Assembly (NCBI RefSeq): GCF_009389715.1
Contig: NC_052393.1
Coordinates: forward strand, 744,001-808,000
Direction: 5' to 3'
Source: Phoenix dactylifera
Lineage: Eukaryota > Streptophyta > Magnoliopsida > Arecales > Arecaceae
Length of the DNA: 64,000 bases
This document shows positions 1 to 12,895 of this stretch, piece by piece (positions within the stretch are counted from its first letter, which is position 1; each line of letters starts with the position of its first letter). The notes under the pieces are model-generated. The model was not told the origin of the DNA. It saw nothing but the letters and a program-made list of their open reading frames with translations, and did not search any database. Position numbers and translations under genes: made by a program.

Positions 1-3000
1 GTAATATAGTGGGCAATATGTGTTGGTACAAGAATTAAAAAAGAAAAAAACACCAAAAGAAGGTTGATATGCCTAGTTACAACATGATACAAGGTGGTAC
101 ACCTAGATAGGGCATGACATGGCATGATTCTGGCTTGATTCACTAAATTTATGGTCCCTTGTACTGGTCCTTGGCCGGCATGCTATGGCTAGTTTAGGGC
201 CAGTATTCTTGAGTCTCAAGTCTTTGACTGGTATTCACTTGTCTATTATGTGGCAAGGGAGGTCTTTCCCTATATGTAGGGCATTTCTAAAATAGTAGGC
301 ATTGGCATTTGCAATTTGCTAACTGGAACACCTTTTGATGAGTGACTTTTTTTATGTCCAGAGTCTCTGGATAAGGTGCAGTCATGCATAATGTGATGGT
401 ACTACTATATGTTGTGCATGCCATATGGTATGTATTATGTAAGGATCTATTCTGTTGTGAATGCCCCATGGTATGTCCTAAATATGTAAGGATCTATTCT
501 GTACTAGGGATCCCAATCATTTAGTTATTTGATTGCATTTAGCAATTATTCCAAGTTCTTACTTGGTTAACTATTAGTTACTTGTGCATGGATATCCATT
601 TTGATGAGTGATGACCATTATATGATTTATCTATTATGAATGATGCTTGTCGTAGTGATAAGTTTTCTAATAAAACTAGTATGGTCTAATAGGGAATTTT
701 TGACAGTATTTTCAAGTTTGAATCTATTTGATAGTGGTCGAGGGAAGGGGATAAGGGTTTTGAAAGTTCTTGTTCATCCCTTTTTTTTGGAGATCATGCT
801 TTGTTGAGTCTACAAAAACTGGAATCGGGTGATCAACTAGGCCAAATAGATGGTTTCTAGGCTTTCCTACTACAAAAGGAAGAGTACACAAGAAAATGAC
901 CCTTTCGAGGTTGGAAACACAACTTCAAATTCCATCTGTGTTCATATCTGATGTTGAATGTGGCTAGGATGTTTTGCATTCTTAGAATTCTATTTTTAAA
1001 ATTACAATAAGGAACTAGGATACTTCCCGAATATATTTATGAATAAGAGGAAGAGCTTTCGTCTTTTAAATGAATGTTGAATGCTTAATCTTACAGTTTG
1101 TGATGTAGATGATATTTTATAGTGCATGGATTTAAATAAATGACTAAACTATCATGTTTGTGATTGTTGATGTTATTCTATAGTATATAGACTACATTAT
1201 TCTGATAAATCATTTTGCTTTATGGATGATTTTTTTCATATATGTGAACAATATTTATTTATTTATTATCATAACACAGCTGTAATATATCCCTTTTTTA
1301 AATTTACCCTTTTGGTGTATCAGTCTCATGTCATATTAATATCTGATATCCCGTTCCATGCTTCATAGTAGATTATGGGTGGAACCATTACAAATATTGA
1401 ATCATCTTCCTCCAATTATATCTGGCTCATCAAGCCTAGATACATGTGCAAATACGGTTTGCTAGTCACTTAGGTAAAAACTGATGGAGCGCAACATTTG
1501 TACTCTTCATTGCGTCATCTTTTTCTAATTTCTCTTTTAAACTCCGATTATTTGCTGTGGCTCTTGAGGTGTTGTATGTGTGGGCTTTATTGGCACTGCA
1601 GTGTCCATTGTGTTTGCTGTTGATTTGTAGATGGTGAACATGGACCACTATCTTAGGAGGTTGTGGCAGGATGTGGTAACCATGATGCAATTGTTCGGTG
1701 ATTTTGGTCAGGCCATTTAAATTAAGTGCTTGAAGATAGTAGTTTATGGGGATTTGGCTAGTTGGATTGTGATGATGGTTAGAAAGACTACTTCTATGTT
1801 TCATTTGGTGGAGTCTTTGTTTCTGGTGGTTGGTTGATATTCTGTATAACGGCAAGATGGGTGGGGATATAGAAGGCTGGAGATTTGGGTGGGGAAATAC
1901 AAGGGGCTATGTTAATGTCATCAAATGACTGCTTTTTTGAGCCAGCAACACAACCAATTTGGTTTGGCATGCTCTCTCACATGCAGTTGTGGATTTTTAT
2001 AAATCATATTGCAATCAAACTTCCATTTTTGTGATTTCTCTCCTTTATTGAATCTAGTCTTACATTTAAACTATTTGAGACAAGGTTAAATATTTTCTGC
2101 TTCCCTATGGCCTTCGTGTGTAATTTTAGGATTACTAGTCATCTAGTGGGTTTTGGAGTCTAATTTTAGGAAATATTAGCATCTGCTGGGTCATACTTCA
2201 GGTCTAGTTAATGACTGTTGGATAGCTATCTGGAAGAATTCCATGCATGGGACGTGCAAATCTTGTTCTCGATTTATGAGTATTCCAAGTAATTTATTTG
2301 GTGAAAAATTAGTCACAGTATGGGGAACTTATAACACAGGCCATAAACATTCATTTGAGTTACAATTTTCAAACAAAATCAGTATAATTTGAGTTTTAAC
2401 AAAATATTGAACCTTGATTGCTTAGCACTTGTAACTCAGGTCATAAACATTCCTTCTTGGTATATATGTCAAGTTTGCTCATTGTCTGAAATATAATTTG
2501 AAACTTTTTTAGATTCCTTATAATCAATACTTGTTTGCGATATGCTAATGGCATTTCAAGGATGCTACTATAACAAGAATTATTGTTCTTTTTGTTTCTA
2601 GTACTCTCAGCCAGTGATTTGGAATTGCTGGAGTTTATTATGATTCAGTCTATCATCATTTGAATTTTAAGGGATCTATATAGGTTATTATTCTAGTGCA
2701 CTGCTTTGGCTTTTTTTTTTCTTTTTAAGTATTGATATGGGTTTTTTTAGTATGTAGGATTACCTTGGTATTTCAGGGTCCTGTATATCCTGATGCCTGC
2801 CTAATTACTGATATAGAGCAATGGTGTTGGGTGGTTGCACCTTCATTCTGTCTAGCATTTAAACAAAACATTTTCTTTGATATTGGAGTTAATATGTTCA
2901 TGTTGTTAAAAATGACTACAATTGTTATCAAGTAGAAGCAAAAGTGCTAAAACTAATAAATATTATCATATTCCTTGTGTTGACACTAATAGTGACATTG

Positions 3001-4980
3001 CTACCAAAAGAAATGTCAACGAGTACTTGTTTGCTAATTGGAGTCTAATGTTGATAGTAGCTTTATAAAGTTTCTAGAGTAGATAGGGCTCGCTACTTGC
3101 ATAGATTTTAACAAATCGCTGGGAAAAATAATTATTTGGATGGATGTATGAGCTGACTTGGCTCATGAGTCAGGTTTTAGTGAAAATGAGGATGGATTAA
3201 ATGACGGTCATGGATTCTGACACAGTATTATTGGAATGATGATCTTTTGTGCAAAATGAACAAAAATAATCAATGGCAGTATTCAGAACAAAAAGAAAAT
3301 ACAATTCTCTTTCTGATCGTGTAACATTGGGAATGGATCAAAATTAGAATAGTATCTGCTTCCACTTTTATTTGGAAAACAGAAATATGGATATAGATAT
3401 TATTTGGATGCTAAAAATTGGTTCTAAATGGATATGGATGTGTATCAAAAATTAGTTATATCGATATTTGTTTGAATAAAATATTGAATTTAGATTGGAT
3501 ATGAGCAATATCTAAATTTGTTTGAAACAAGTGGTGATACAAAATTTCTCTTAGTGAACACATATGTAAATTGAATAATATCTATAGTCATTTCAAAATA
3601 TACATGAACTTAGTGGGAGAATATAATTCCACTTTATATTTTATTAATTCAAACTAAACGTATATCTTCCAACTTTCTTTTATGATTTTCTGAGACATTC
3701 AAATGGTTGTACAATGAACCCCAAAGAGATTACTGCATTCACTTAATCATTACTTTTTTAGGGGATCCTATCATCCTTTTAACTTCTCAAAAATAGACAC
3801 TTTTTGCTTAAAAGCTCGCTGTTAATATTTTTAGGATGCAACCCACTAATTAAAGATGTCACTGTATGAACAAGTTTGAAGATATATTGACAATGTCATT
3901 TATTAAAACCCATTTGAAGTTCTTGGGGGACATATAAGACTCACAAGGATGGATGGAAAAATGTTGGATAGAGAAAAGATGTGTAATAAATCCATAATTG
4001 TGTCATTTTTATTAGTCAGATACAAATACTAATACAGATTTTATCGGATGCTGAAATTCATGTCTGGTTCTGGATAGAGTCGGATATCATCTAATCTGTT
4101 TTCCCATGTTTTGACTATTCAACTAGAATTTGCTACATATGATTTTTATCAGCTTAACTAAGCCTACTAACTTTGATGCATTTAACTATCTGTTTTACTG
4201 ATCCAATCAATCAGGTTGCATGAGATCTTTCAATTTAAGTTTTAAGAATTAAGTTGCACTTTTTGATTCTTCATTGGAGCTTGCCCAAATAATTTGCAAG
4301 GATATTTGAAATTTTTGCAACAGCAGTTCCTTTTATTAATATTATTGTCAAACCTTTGTATAGAAGGAATTTCAAATTAGCACTGCCTGATTTATAGTTA
4401 ATAATCATGTATTGTAACTCATAAATTTGATAATGAATCCTAATTAAAACCTGTTAATAAGATAACCATTTTTCACTTCTTGTTAGTTTGTAAAAGCATT
4501 CAATTTTAATCACTTATAAGCAAATCTCATTGCTGAAATGATATAGACCATCAATAAATGAGTCTGTTTCAATTACCACAGGCTCAGATGAGTTTCACTT
4601 CTGTCAGTTTGGCAGTTCTAGCTTGATTTTCACCAGTTCCTGTCTAAAAGGTTTCAAAAAATGATAGAAAAAAGGTCAGAGGATGGTTAAATTAAGAACA
4701 TAAGTCTCTATTTTGGATATATTAAGGATCCCTTAGTGCATTTTGTATAGGTGGTTTTGTGCTGGAACAATTGAAATTTTTTCAAAACTGAAAGGTTTAA
4801 AGAATATTTTCCAAATCATTCTAGAGTTTATATATAATTTTTTTGTTTGATAACAAATTAAAATCAAACTGTATGTATATGAGATCTGAGTTGATAGCAC
4901 CAGAGGACAAAATCCAGTTCCAATACCCTCATATTTTTATTGAATTGATCTGATGGGCCAATCCAGGCATTTGATCAATC
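1..4980. other. AT-rich non-coding region, no supported gene
   Basis: No frame here has recognisable protein content. The longest minus frame (1466-1855) is His/Asn/Gln-rich and looks spurious. A short direct repeat (TAACACAGGCCATAAACATTC-like at about 2332 and a diverged copy near 2433) and a stretch of ATGGATATGGATG-type repeats (3380-3530) suggest old repeat DNA. It could be intergenic or intronic. Confidence 0.5.
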
Positions 4981-5064
4981 CACACCATCATGGTGTCAAC
5001 GATTTGTTAGCATTTAAGGGCAGATTTGGAGTTGGTGGTATCTGACATTCCAAGTTATATTTCA

Positions 5065-5290
5065 GAGCATCAAACACCCATAACTTAGCATCGGTTGCTC
5101 TAGAGCATCCATTTATGAGTTTGAGTCAAGTTAATCATTCCTTTTGTTAGACTTCATCATGCATCAAGTTTTAGGGCACTTGGGATCTACTGCTCTGATG
5201 TTTCAATTTGAGTATCAAGCACCCATAGCTTAGCGTCGGATGCTCTAGAGTGCCCATTTGTGATTTGACTCAAGTTGGTCATTCCTTTTA
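5065..5290. repeat. Tandem duplication, about 150-bp unit
   Basis: Two diverged copies, beginning near 5065 and 5215. They share GAGCATCAAACACCCATA / GAGTATCAAGCACCCATA, CTTAGCRTCGGWTGCTCTAGAG, CATTTRTGA and TCAAGTTRRTCATTCCTTTT. Directly visible by comparing the two stretches. Confidence 0.7.
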
Positions 5291-5309
5291 TTTGAGGTGG
5301 CGTCCTGTT

Positions 5310-5840
5310 GGGGCCACGAGAGAGGAAGGCGGGGAGAGAACAGCATGGGAGACTGTGAGAGAGAAGGCTTAGATATGGAAGGGGGCACGACCGTGCAAGT
5401 GGGAGGGTAGCATGTGGGTAAAAAAGGTTAAGTTTGTGGGATGAGCCTGGTTGGGATCAGTCGAACTTCAGGGAGGGCCTCTTATAAGTTTGGGTTCTAT
5501 AAGCCCAAGCCTGAACTCTTTCTAGCTTGAGCACAAAACTCGAACTGAAGCTAGCTAGGCTCGGTAGGCAGGTGGGAGTGGGAGAGGGAGGGGGGTGTGG
5601 AGAGGGGAGAGAGAGATATGTATATGCGGAAGGTGGCGTGATTGTGCAAGTGGGAGGGTAACTTGCGGGTAAAAAAAGTTAGGCTGGTGGGCTGAACCTA
5701 GTTCGGCTTGTGTCAGCCTTCAGGGAGGGCCTATTTTAAGTTTGGTTTCTATAATCTAAGCCTGAACTCTTTCTGGCTGGAGCACAAAACCTGGACTGAA
5801 GCCAGCTAGGCTCGATAGGGTTCGAGCTAGCTCAGGTCTA
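5310..5840. repeat. Tandem duplication, about 260-bp unit
   Basis: Two copies, about 5310-5571 and 5572-5840. Each has a purine-rich GAGAGGGA block, then GTGCAAGTGGGAGGGTA, CGGGTAAAAAAGTTA, CAGGGAGGGCCT, then AAGCCTGAACTCTTTCT and GGAGCACAAAAC, ending GCTAGCTAGGCTCG. Divergence is around 15-20% by eye. No coding content seen. Confidence 0.75.
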
Positions 5841-6753
5841 CTTCCGACCTTACTCAAGGCACCCTTGAGTCCTAACCTATTTACGAGTTCTAGGACATAA
5901 TGGATAGCTATGGCTCTCCACGATTATCTTAGTGAATTTGAATAAAACTTGAGTTCTGATGCGAGGCAATGGAAGAAAACACGGTGAGGTTGTGGATTCA
6001 AGAGGAAGGCTTGGTGAGAGGTTGGACTCCTTCAATCAAGGCTCTGTGAAGAACGGATGTGTGAGGCTGAAGGTTAGGAAGGAGAGGCACAACTAGTTAA
6101 ACCACTGACATCATGATGTGGACCTTAAATTTATGTAGTTGCCCTTTGAAATTTTGTTTATATTTTACAATCCATTATTTAATATCATCTTTTCCCTTAG
6201 ATCCATATTGCTCCCCAGATTGTCCTAGTTGTAGTTGTACTTTGAGATTATGAGAAGGGTGGACCTCACCCTTACCTGCATCAAATAGCCAAACCTATGT
6301 TGAAAACTCAAACCTTCCATTTAAATTTGGAGCCCAACACTGCAGTGCTTCTATATCATCTCAAGGCTTGCGAATCTGAGTTCAATCTCAGTAAAAAGTT
6401 TCTTAGGTTTTAATAGGATAAAATTTATAATTCTACTAGAAAAATAGAATAAACTTTACAAGAGTTACTCAAATTGGCCATAGGTACAATACATTTGGTC
6501 TCATAAATCAGTTTTCTCCAAATTCATATTGGTTTTAGCCAAAACCAGGACATCTTGGTTTTGATTTCAGAAGTTGTGGCGTAGCTTGAAAAATTATTTT
6601 CAGAGTGCAAAGACAATCAAGTGCTACTACAAAATTTGGCGTATCTATTACGAAAATTTATGTTGCTTGCATCTCAAAGAATATCGCAACTTTAGAGTGA
6701 CTTCAGATAATTTTGTGACTGTGTAACTACGTTATAGCTGCTTCTGTCTCCAG

Positions 6754-6927
6754 AACTTATCTGACCACTTCTTCTGGAAGAAAAATTTTGTAAATAACGG
6801 ATTCTGGAAAGAGAGAAGCAGACTATTTGTGGGGGCCTGGATCACTGTAGAACGATTCCTTGACAACTACGCTGCGGAGGCATCTTTGTCGAAGCAAGAG
6901 AGATGCTATGCTGCCATTCTTCAATAA
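6754..6927 (+). CDS. Doubtful terminal exon, product unknown
   Basis: After a possible acceptor (TCTGTCTCCAG, ending 6753) an open frame of 57 codons runs to TAA at 6925. It has protein-like composition: FWKKN, GFWKERSRLFVGAW and ERFLDNYAAEASLSKQERC. The frame is open back to 6727, without an ATG. I do not recognise the family and found no convincing partner exon upstream. It may be the last exon of a gene with distant exons, a pseudogene fragment or chance. Confidence 0.2.
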   Translation, partial: NLSDHFFWKKNFVNNGFWKERSRLFVGAWITVERFLDNYAAEASLSKQERCYAAILQ

Positions 6928-7760
6928 AATGGGACATCTCCTGTCATATTCTCCGTTCTTTATTATGATGAATGATGGCTTGAACCGTGTGGATTACGAA
7001 TATACCTTGACCATGAGGTAGCATAGTTTGTGTCTAGCCATCTGCAACATTATATCATTTTACTGATCACTTTTTAGGTCAAATTAGGCCTGGTCATATC
7101 ATCAAGATGGGTATTGACTGGATTATCTCTATTCCTTTTGAAATTTTGGCTGATTGCAAAGTAACTATAATGCTGTAAATCTTTGAAAAAAGATATTTTT
7201 TTCTGAAAATGCTCTATATCTAATGGCCAAGAATGGTGATGAACCTTGTATAGAGCAATGATCAGTGGTTTACAATAATTTGGCAAATTGAACCACAAAT
7301 GAAGATTTGCTTCTAATCAATGCAAACAGTAATCGTGGCTCTGTACAACAATCCTGTCGTTGACTTTGATTTAGGTGTAATGTTCTCAAACATGATCTAG
7401 TAGTATATCTCCAGTTTGGGAACCATTCTCATTCTATAGTTAGCATACAAGTTTATGTTTGTGCTTCAAAAAACATGTGATGCCTACAGATGTGGCTGTT
7501 TCAGGCTCAGCCTTTAATATCTCATTTACTATTTTATAAGCTATGACAAGAAACTCAAGCATTGCCATTTGTGAAGTACTGAAATGAATTGTTATTTCTT
7601 GATGGATATTTCAGAACTATCCACGATCAATTGTTATCACCTTTCCAAGTTTGAGATTGGTATTAGATTCACAATATCAGAAACCATAGTTAATATTACT
7701 GTATTAGACGTTTTCCTACCTCTTTTTTTTTTTTTTTTTTTAATATCCATTGTGTGTCTG

Positions 7761-7813
7761 TGGTGGGTGGGTTTGGCGTGGGTTGGTGGTGGGGATGGGA
7801 GGTGGGAGGTGGG
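7761..7813 (+). other. G-run block, possible G-quadruplex
   Basis: About 53 bp with at least six runs of three or more G separated by short spacers (GGTGGGTGGG ... GGGGATGGGAGGTGGG). It is followed by a direct repeat of CTTTTTATCCGACAAGG at about 7818 and 7840. It fits the quadruplex sequence pattern; structure is not shown. Confidence 0.5.
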
Positions 7814-8883
7814 CAGCTTTTTATCCGACAAGGTGGGGACCTTTTTATCCGACAAGGATCATGATTCATATGGTATGTGGATGCTAATATTTGAGGACTC
7901 GAAATTTTTACGTTCACTGACTCGAATATTTTGAGGGTGGTAATATAGTTTACACCTTTTCATGACTGTTTTAGAGAAGGAAATATTGAGTATTTAGCGG
8001 GGAAATCTAATCATCTGTCAAGATTTAAATGGTTAATGGGTTTCCGAGTGTACAAATGGTGATTTTCTTGAGAAATCCTTCAAGCTCTGCGGGATAGATG
8101 TCTCTTAAGGATTTATCATGGTCTTCCATGGTGATAATCTCAGCTTATCACCATTTCTTCTTCCAGCAGCCCAATTGCCTTTGGCTTTTTACGTTATGCA
8201 TTGAGATATTCAATGGATATTCAACCAAAATTCATGTTACTGATCACGAACGGCTTGTCCTTTGCATTTCCTATGAAATCTCACAACATTCTCATAAGAA
8301 AATTCTCTTCATCTATTAACAAAAATAGTTTCATCATATATATAACCGTGCAGTATGGAAGGGATTTTCTCTTCGGACGCTGCACTACTCGATCAAGATG
8401 TTGCTACGCAAATTATGGTTTGTGGAAGTTTTTAAAGTTTGTAGTTGCTAAGAGATGCACAAAATGTACTATACGCTTGTCATGGGTTTGATCATGGACC
8501 GTCAATTTTTTCTGTTCTCCTCCGACCAATTATACTGCTCTTATCTCACCAATAGAACATCCCATCTTGTCTGTTAATAGCAAGAAAAATTGCTCTCTTC
8601 CTCTCAATTCAAAAATATATCCTTATGACCTTCAATAAGAAGAGTCAGAGAAAGGTGGCAGAAGAAGAAACTTATATGCGTCCTTTGCTTCCCTTCAACA
8701 TCAGTTGTAAGAAGATTGTAACGAAGGGAAGAAACATAGTGTTCATGCTAAGAAAAGGCAGATTACATTTATCTTGGTCGCGTAGGGATGCAATATTTGA
8801 TTTGTGGCCGGTTCTTGTTTTTTTTTTTTTTTTTATGTGGGTCTTTATACGGAGAACAGAGGACATGAGAACAGATTAAACCT

Positions 8884-9255
8884 TCAGCAACACAGCCAGA
8901 ACCTTTGGTCCTGCTGTGAACGGACATCATGAAGAATGCCAAGGAAGATGTTCTCATTGCAAGGTATGCAGAGTTTCGAGCCAGGCTTGAATTCATACTC
9001 CTCTCGAGCTTGATCAAGCAATGCCTGGAATAATGGATGCTCGAGGAAGGTGATTTTAATGACAAACCTCTTGCATTCTTCTCCCACATACACCACCAGG
9101 TGGCCCCTAGGGACATCTTTTGGAATGGTCTGCTCTTCCTGGGAGCAAGTGAGGAGAGAGCACTGGGAGGGTTCGCTGGTTGCACCAATCAAGAACTCGT
9201 TGCCCTTCTCCTTCCATTTCCTCAGGAAGGCCCTGAGGAAACTCCCTCGAGGCAT
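8884..9255 (-). CDS. SAUR family auxin-responsive protein (single exon, 123 aa)
   Basis: Small auxin-up RNA protein. The family includes short-lived growth regulators; several members inhibit PP2C.D phosphatases and so promote plasma-membrane H+-ATPase activity and cell expansion. The sequence shows an uninterrupted frame with a basic N-terminus (residues 1-20). The SAUR core follows at about residues 45-112: VPRGHLVVYVG at 48-58, KRFVIKITFLEHPLFQALL at 62-80, then EEYEF and the LCIPC strand. The length and lack of introns are typical of the family. The ATG is the first in frame and lies 57 bp below a TATA element on the same strand. The C-terminus ends in WLCC, which I do not recognise as conserved. 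I cannot assign a numbered SAUR. Family call is firm; expression is inferred. Confidence 0.93.
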   Translation of the reverse strand: MPRGSFLRAFLRKWKEKGNEFLIGATSEPSQCSLLTCSQEEQTIPKDVPRGHLVVYVGEECKRFVIKITFLEHPLFQALLDQAREEYEFKPGSKLCIPCNENIFLGILHDVRSQQDQRFWLCC

Positions 9256-9311
9256 CTTCTCGTTCGAAGTTTGTGAGACTTATCTTGTATGAGGAACCAC
9301 AAGATCCAATG

Positions 9312-9321
9312 TGTTTATATA
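9312..9321 (-). promoter_or_regulatory. TATA box of the SAUR gene
   Basis: On the minus strand the sequence reads ATATATAAAC, 57 bp upstream of the SAUR ATG at 9255. This spacing would put transcription start about 25-30 bp before the ATG, giving a very short leader. Seen by eye only; the start site is not demonstrated. Confidence 0.55.
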
Positions 9322-10135
9322 TTGTAGGGTGCTAGGGTGTTGGAGCATTCAATTAAGGTGAGCTAGATACGGACTAGAATGATTGCTAGAGAGTGAGCTG
9401 TAAAACCTTTGCTTCCATTTTGAAGGCAATTTGGAAATAATAAAAATATTCTCTGATTTTTTTTATAAAAAAAAACTCTTAGATTGTTATTGTATTTTCT
9501 TCATCTGAATTATTCTCTGAACTATTTGATGTAATTAACTTAATCAAGAATTATATGAAAATGTGTGGAATTTATAAGTCATTTATGAACTATTCACATA
9601 CTTATTCAGGGGACACTATCATGGTTTTTTCATTATTGTTCATGGTTATCTTCTATTCTATTATTGTATTTATATGGAAAGAATATCTGAATATGTCTTT
9701 CTTTGCCCTAGCTTTGGAATCCAGATCTTTGACCTTGGACAAACTGTTGCTAGAATTGTGGCTTTAATCCAAGTAATGTGTTTGTTTAGGAGCTAGATTT
9801 GGAGCACTAAATGAAATAGTGAGTACATATTTTTTGGTAAATCAGATTTATTAAACCAATCTAGAATAAATACATTTTTAAAAATCAGCAAATAATATTT
9901 TAAAAAAATAGTAAAAATATCTGACAAAGTTGTCCATGAATCTAATATGATAAAGATTTCACTGAATTAAAAAGCAAAAAAAAAAAAAACAATCGAAGAA
10001 CTCTAAATTGATATGTTGCAATGGCCCAGGAGCTCAGCTAAAAACACCTCTTTTTTCCAGAGAAATATATCTCAACTTGAAATTGCACCAAGGTATCAAA
10101 GATGTACCAGATCATCTCGTATGGAATAAATATCA

Positions 10136-10174
<39 letters not shown>

Positions 10175-11191
10175 CACGCAATAGATAGGACTCAGTGACC
10201 CGGAATAAATGCACCTCGAAACTCTCAAAATGTCGATTTGATGGCGAAGGGATAAGGGCTGAAGAAGAATAGGGATGACTCATCGGTCTGATTCCGTTGG
10301 TTGGCGTGCTGCATTCATTTCAGTGCAGAAGGACCCACCCTCTTCGAGTTTTAGCCGTTCCCGTTTCCATTTATTCAACACCACCTGGCCGCTATTCGCC
10401 TGTGGATAAGGCGGCCCTTGGACTGGCCTTTCATCCGACCATTCAATCAATCCCTGGTGGGCTTCTTTCCCACCACTTCGCCTGCAGCCATGTTTGCTGA
10501 TGCCCAGGTAGAGGGTGAAACCAGTCTCTCTTGGCTTATTCCATGTAGCTGATGTGGAAGGCAAGAAAAGAATCGAATGTTTCAGGCGCTCCCTTCAAGC
10601 CCTCGTCAAACTGATAAGATATACTTCATGCTTTGGAATGGAACTGGACATCTGCGACAGACTCCAATGTTGATCTCAACATACAGTACTCAAGGCCTCC
10701 GTTAGATATGTAACCTGGCTGCCTCCTCCTTTGGGTGTTTCTAGATTTATGATGTGCATGCGATCACCAAGAAAAAGTACTGTACGATGATGGAAAGAGG
10801 CTGATGAATTGCACTGTGCCATCTATTGAATTAGCAGCAGCATGGACTAATCTGGGCACAGCAATACTACAATTTCAAGCAAAACAGGTTTTGTCCCTCA
10901 CTGTTATAACCTGGATTAACAATTTTCCGAATGCGGGACGTCAGAGAACCCACGGATCCGAGACATTATCCACTTGAGAAGGACTGTCTTTGCATTTCAA
11001 GTGACGCATTTATCAGGAAGAAACTCAGGCCGCCGAATGGATTTGAATGCTGATGCTCGCGGAGTTATGTTTCATAGAGTTTAGTTCCTTAATTGTAACC
11101 CAACCCCCGCCCCACTTAAAAAAAACACAGGTGGCTTCCCGCTTCGAACATTTCACTTGATATCATTTCATTTGAGAGTGGATCTCTTTCT
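9322..11191. other. Intergenic region with a (CT)n microsatellite
   Basis: Contains a CT microsatellite of about 30 bp at 10138-10170. The minus frame 10280-10564 has no recognisable domain. Otherwise nothing identified. Confidence 0.45.
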
Positions 11192-11198
11192 CTGTGTG

Positions 11199-11651
11199 GG
11201 CTGTTTGGTTCGCGGGAAGCATTTTTCCTTCTAGGAATATAATTTCTGGGAAACAAATTCTTAGGAAGAGGATGCTTAAGAAAGTACTTTTGGCATGTTT
11301 GGTTGATCATAGGAAAGTGACAAATTTTCAAAGTGCTTATATTCGGTTGGCCATCCATTTTCCTGGGAAAGTTATGTATAATTTCCATTATGTCCTTAAT
11401 AAAAATTAGGTCTTTAATGCATTTTTAATGCTTCTTTAATGCTGAAGGGTCTTTTTGGAAAAAAAAATAAAAATAAAGTGATTCCGCCTCATGGGAAAGT
11501 AACTTTCCCATAAAATGTGGGAATCATATTTCCATAGGAATACAACTTTCTCATCTCTCTCATTTGAAAACTCCAACCAAACAAGAGGCATCTCATTACT
11601 TTTCCATTGACCACACTTTCTTCCCTTCTTTTCCCACGAACCAAACGAGCC
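11199..11651. mobile_element. MITE with GGCTGTTTGGTTCG termini
   Basis: 453-bp non-autonomous DNA element. The left end GGCTGTTTGGTTCGCGGGAA is matched by the inverted right end TTCCCACGAACCAAACGAGCC. A direct repeat CTGTGTG flanks both sides (11192-11198 and 11652-11658). The interior is AT-rich with CATGGGAAAGTAACTTTCCC-type inverted motifs. No transposase. The GTTTGGTT terminus recurs in many plant MITEs; a 7-8 bp duplication suggests hAT, but that is not settled. Confidence 0.75.
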
Positions 11652-12711
11652 CTGTGTGTGTGGAATGGAAGCTCGTCTCGGTCAATATTGGCTTACGTTG
11701 GCTTTTTGGTGATGTTGCCATTCAATTTAAGTGGACCCAAATGACCTAAGCATCCATCCAACCGCATACGATGGAAGAAGTGACTGTTGGTTGTTTAAAT
11801 GTAAGCAGGAGGAGCGCTGGACTGCAGTTGTGGCCACAAGTTGGTCATCACTGGAACATTGATTGCTTGAAATTCATGGGCAATAATGCTCGTGCTGATT
11901 GGTCTTTTTCTTCACTGATTATCAGACACTTGATTTAGAACTATTTAGCTTCTTTTTTAAATTGATGTTTTGAAAATTCTTATAATAAATAGCATCTTGG
12001 AAGTCCACAATGTTGAAGTGTTGGTGGTTATAAAATAAAATTCATTCATTTATTTTGTTATTATTATTTTCAGGCACAAGCGCTTTTTTTATTTCTATTT
12101 GAGCCTTTTTTTAATTTATTCTTAGTATTGATGTAATTTTATATCAAAAATCGTTGTTTAGATCTCGTATCGGTATCATTCTATTACAGCATCATTACGT
12201 GTGTGAAAGTTAATTTATCATGCTGAGTATTGGTATGTCTTCTACCGCATATTTATTCGGTACTAGTATGGCAAACCTTACTTTACATAGATAAAAGAAA
12301 AGATTAGAGGACAATGATAAAGCATTTTTTATACTATATAAATTATTATATTTTATTCTTAAAGAGGAGAGAGAAAAAAAAGGGAGAAAACATTATGATG
12401 AATCCTTTCTCATCCGTCATGTATCAATTTTTTTTTTTTTTTTTGTCTCTCTCTAGCAAATGATGATAAAACATCTTCTGCACAATTTTTTTGTGAAAAT
12501 GAATAAAACAAGGTGAAGCAACGGTAGATTGATGTCATTTGTCTTCTATCTTTTTGTTTGTTTTCAATCAATTCATCATGCTACAATTGAAATGGTATAC
12601 GTATCTCATCCTTGACAACGAGTGGGTCTTTTAAAGCTAAAATGACGTGGCCTCGAATTTGTAGGACGCATGTCCTCTTAGATGGATGCACCTGCTGCTG
12701 AATTGGCACAT

Positions 12712-12895
12712 GGCGGCTGTGTCCTTCGCACCCATCCACCGTTGGATCACCCCCTGCACATCTCTCAAAGCGACCCAAACTCTGTCAACCATCGCTTGCA
12801 CAGATCTCAACGCGAGCAGTGGATGATCCAACGGTGGATTTGCGCGAAGGTAGGTGAATCCTTCTTTGCCGCGAGGGGTACAGCCAGAATCCTTT
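12712..12895. mobile_element. Foldback element copy A (CCACCGTTGGATC arms)
   Basis: Inverted repeat whose inner arms read CCATCCACCGTTGGATCA and TGATCCAACGGTGGATT, around a loop of about 80 bp. The outer parts share GGCTGT and CTTCGC segments in inverted order. The same arrangement recurs at 44430-44615. No coding capacity. It abuts a LINE poly(A) tail at 12896. Confidence 0.6.

Larger units (their letters stand above)
5841..8883. other. AT-rich region without a firm gene
   Basis: Apart from the doubtful exon at 6754-6927 and the G-run block near 7761-7813, I see no supported gene. Reading frames at 7074-7298 and 7584-7934 are low complexity or cross homopolymers. A short palindrome (TTATCATGG, 4-nt loop, CCATGGTGATAA) lies near 8115. 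Confidence 0.45.

Noticed and set aside
1466-1855. 129-codon minus-strand frame
   Set aside because: His/Asn/Gln/Thr-rich with no domain; typical of AT-rich non-coding DNA.
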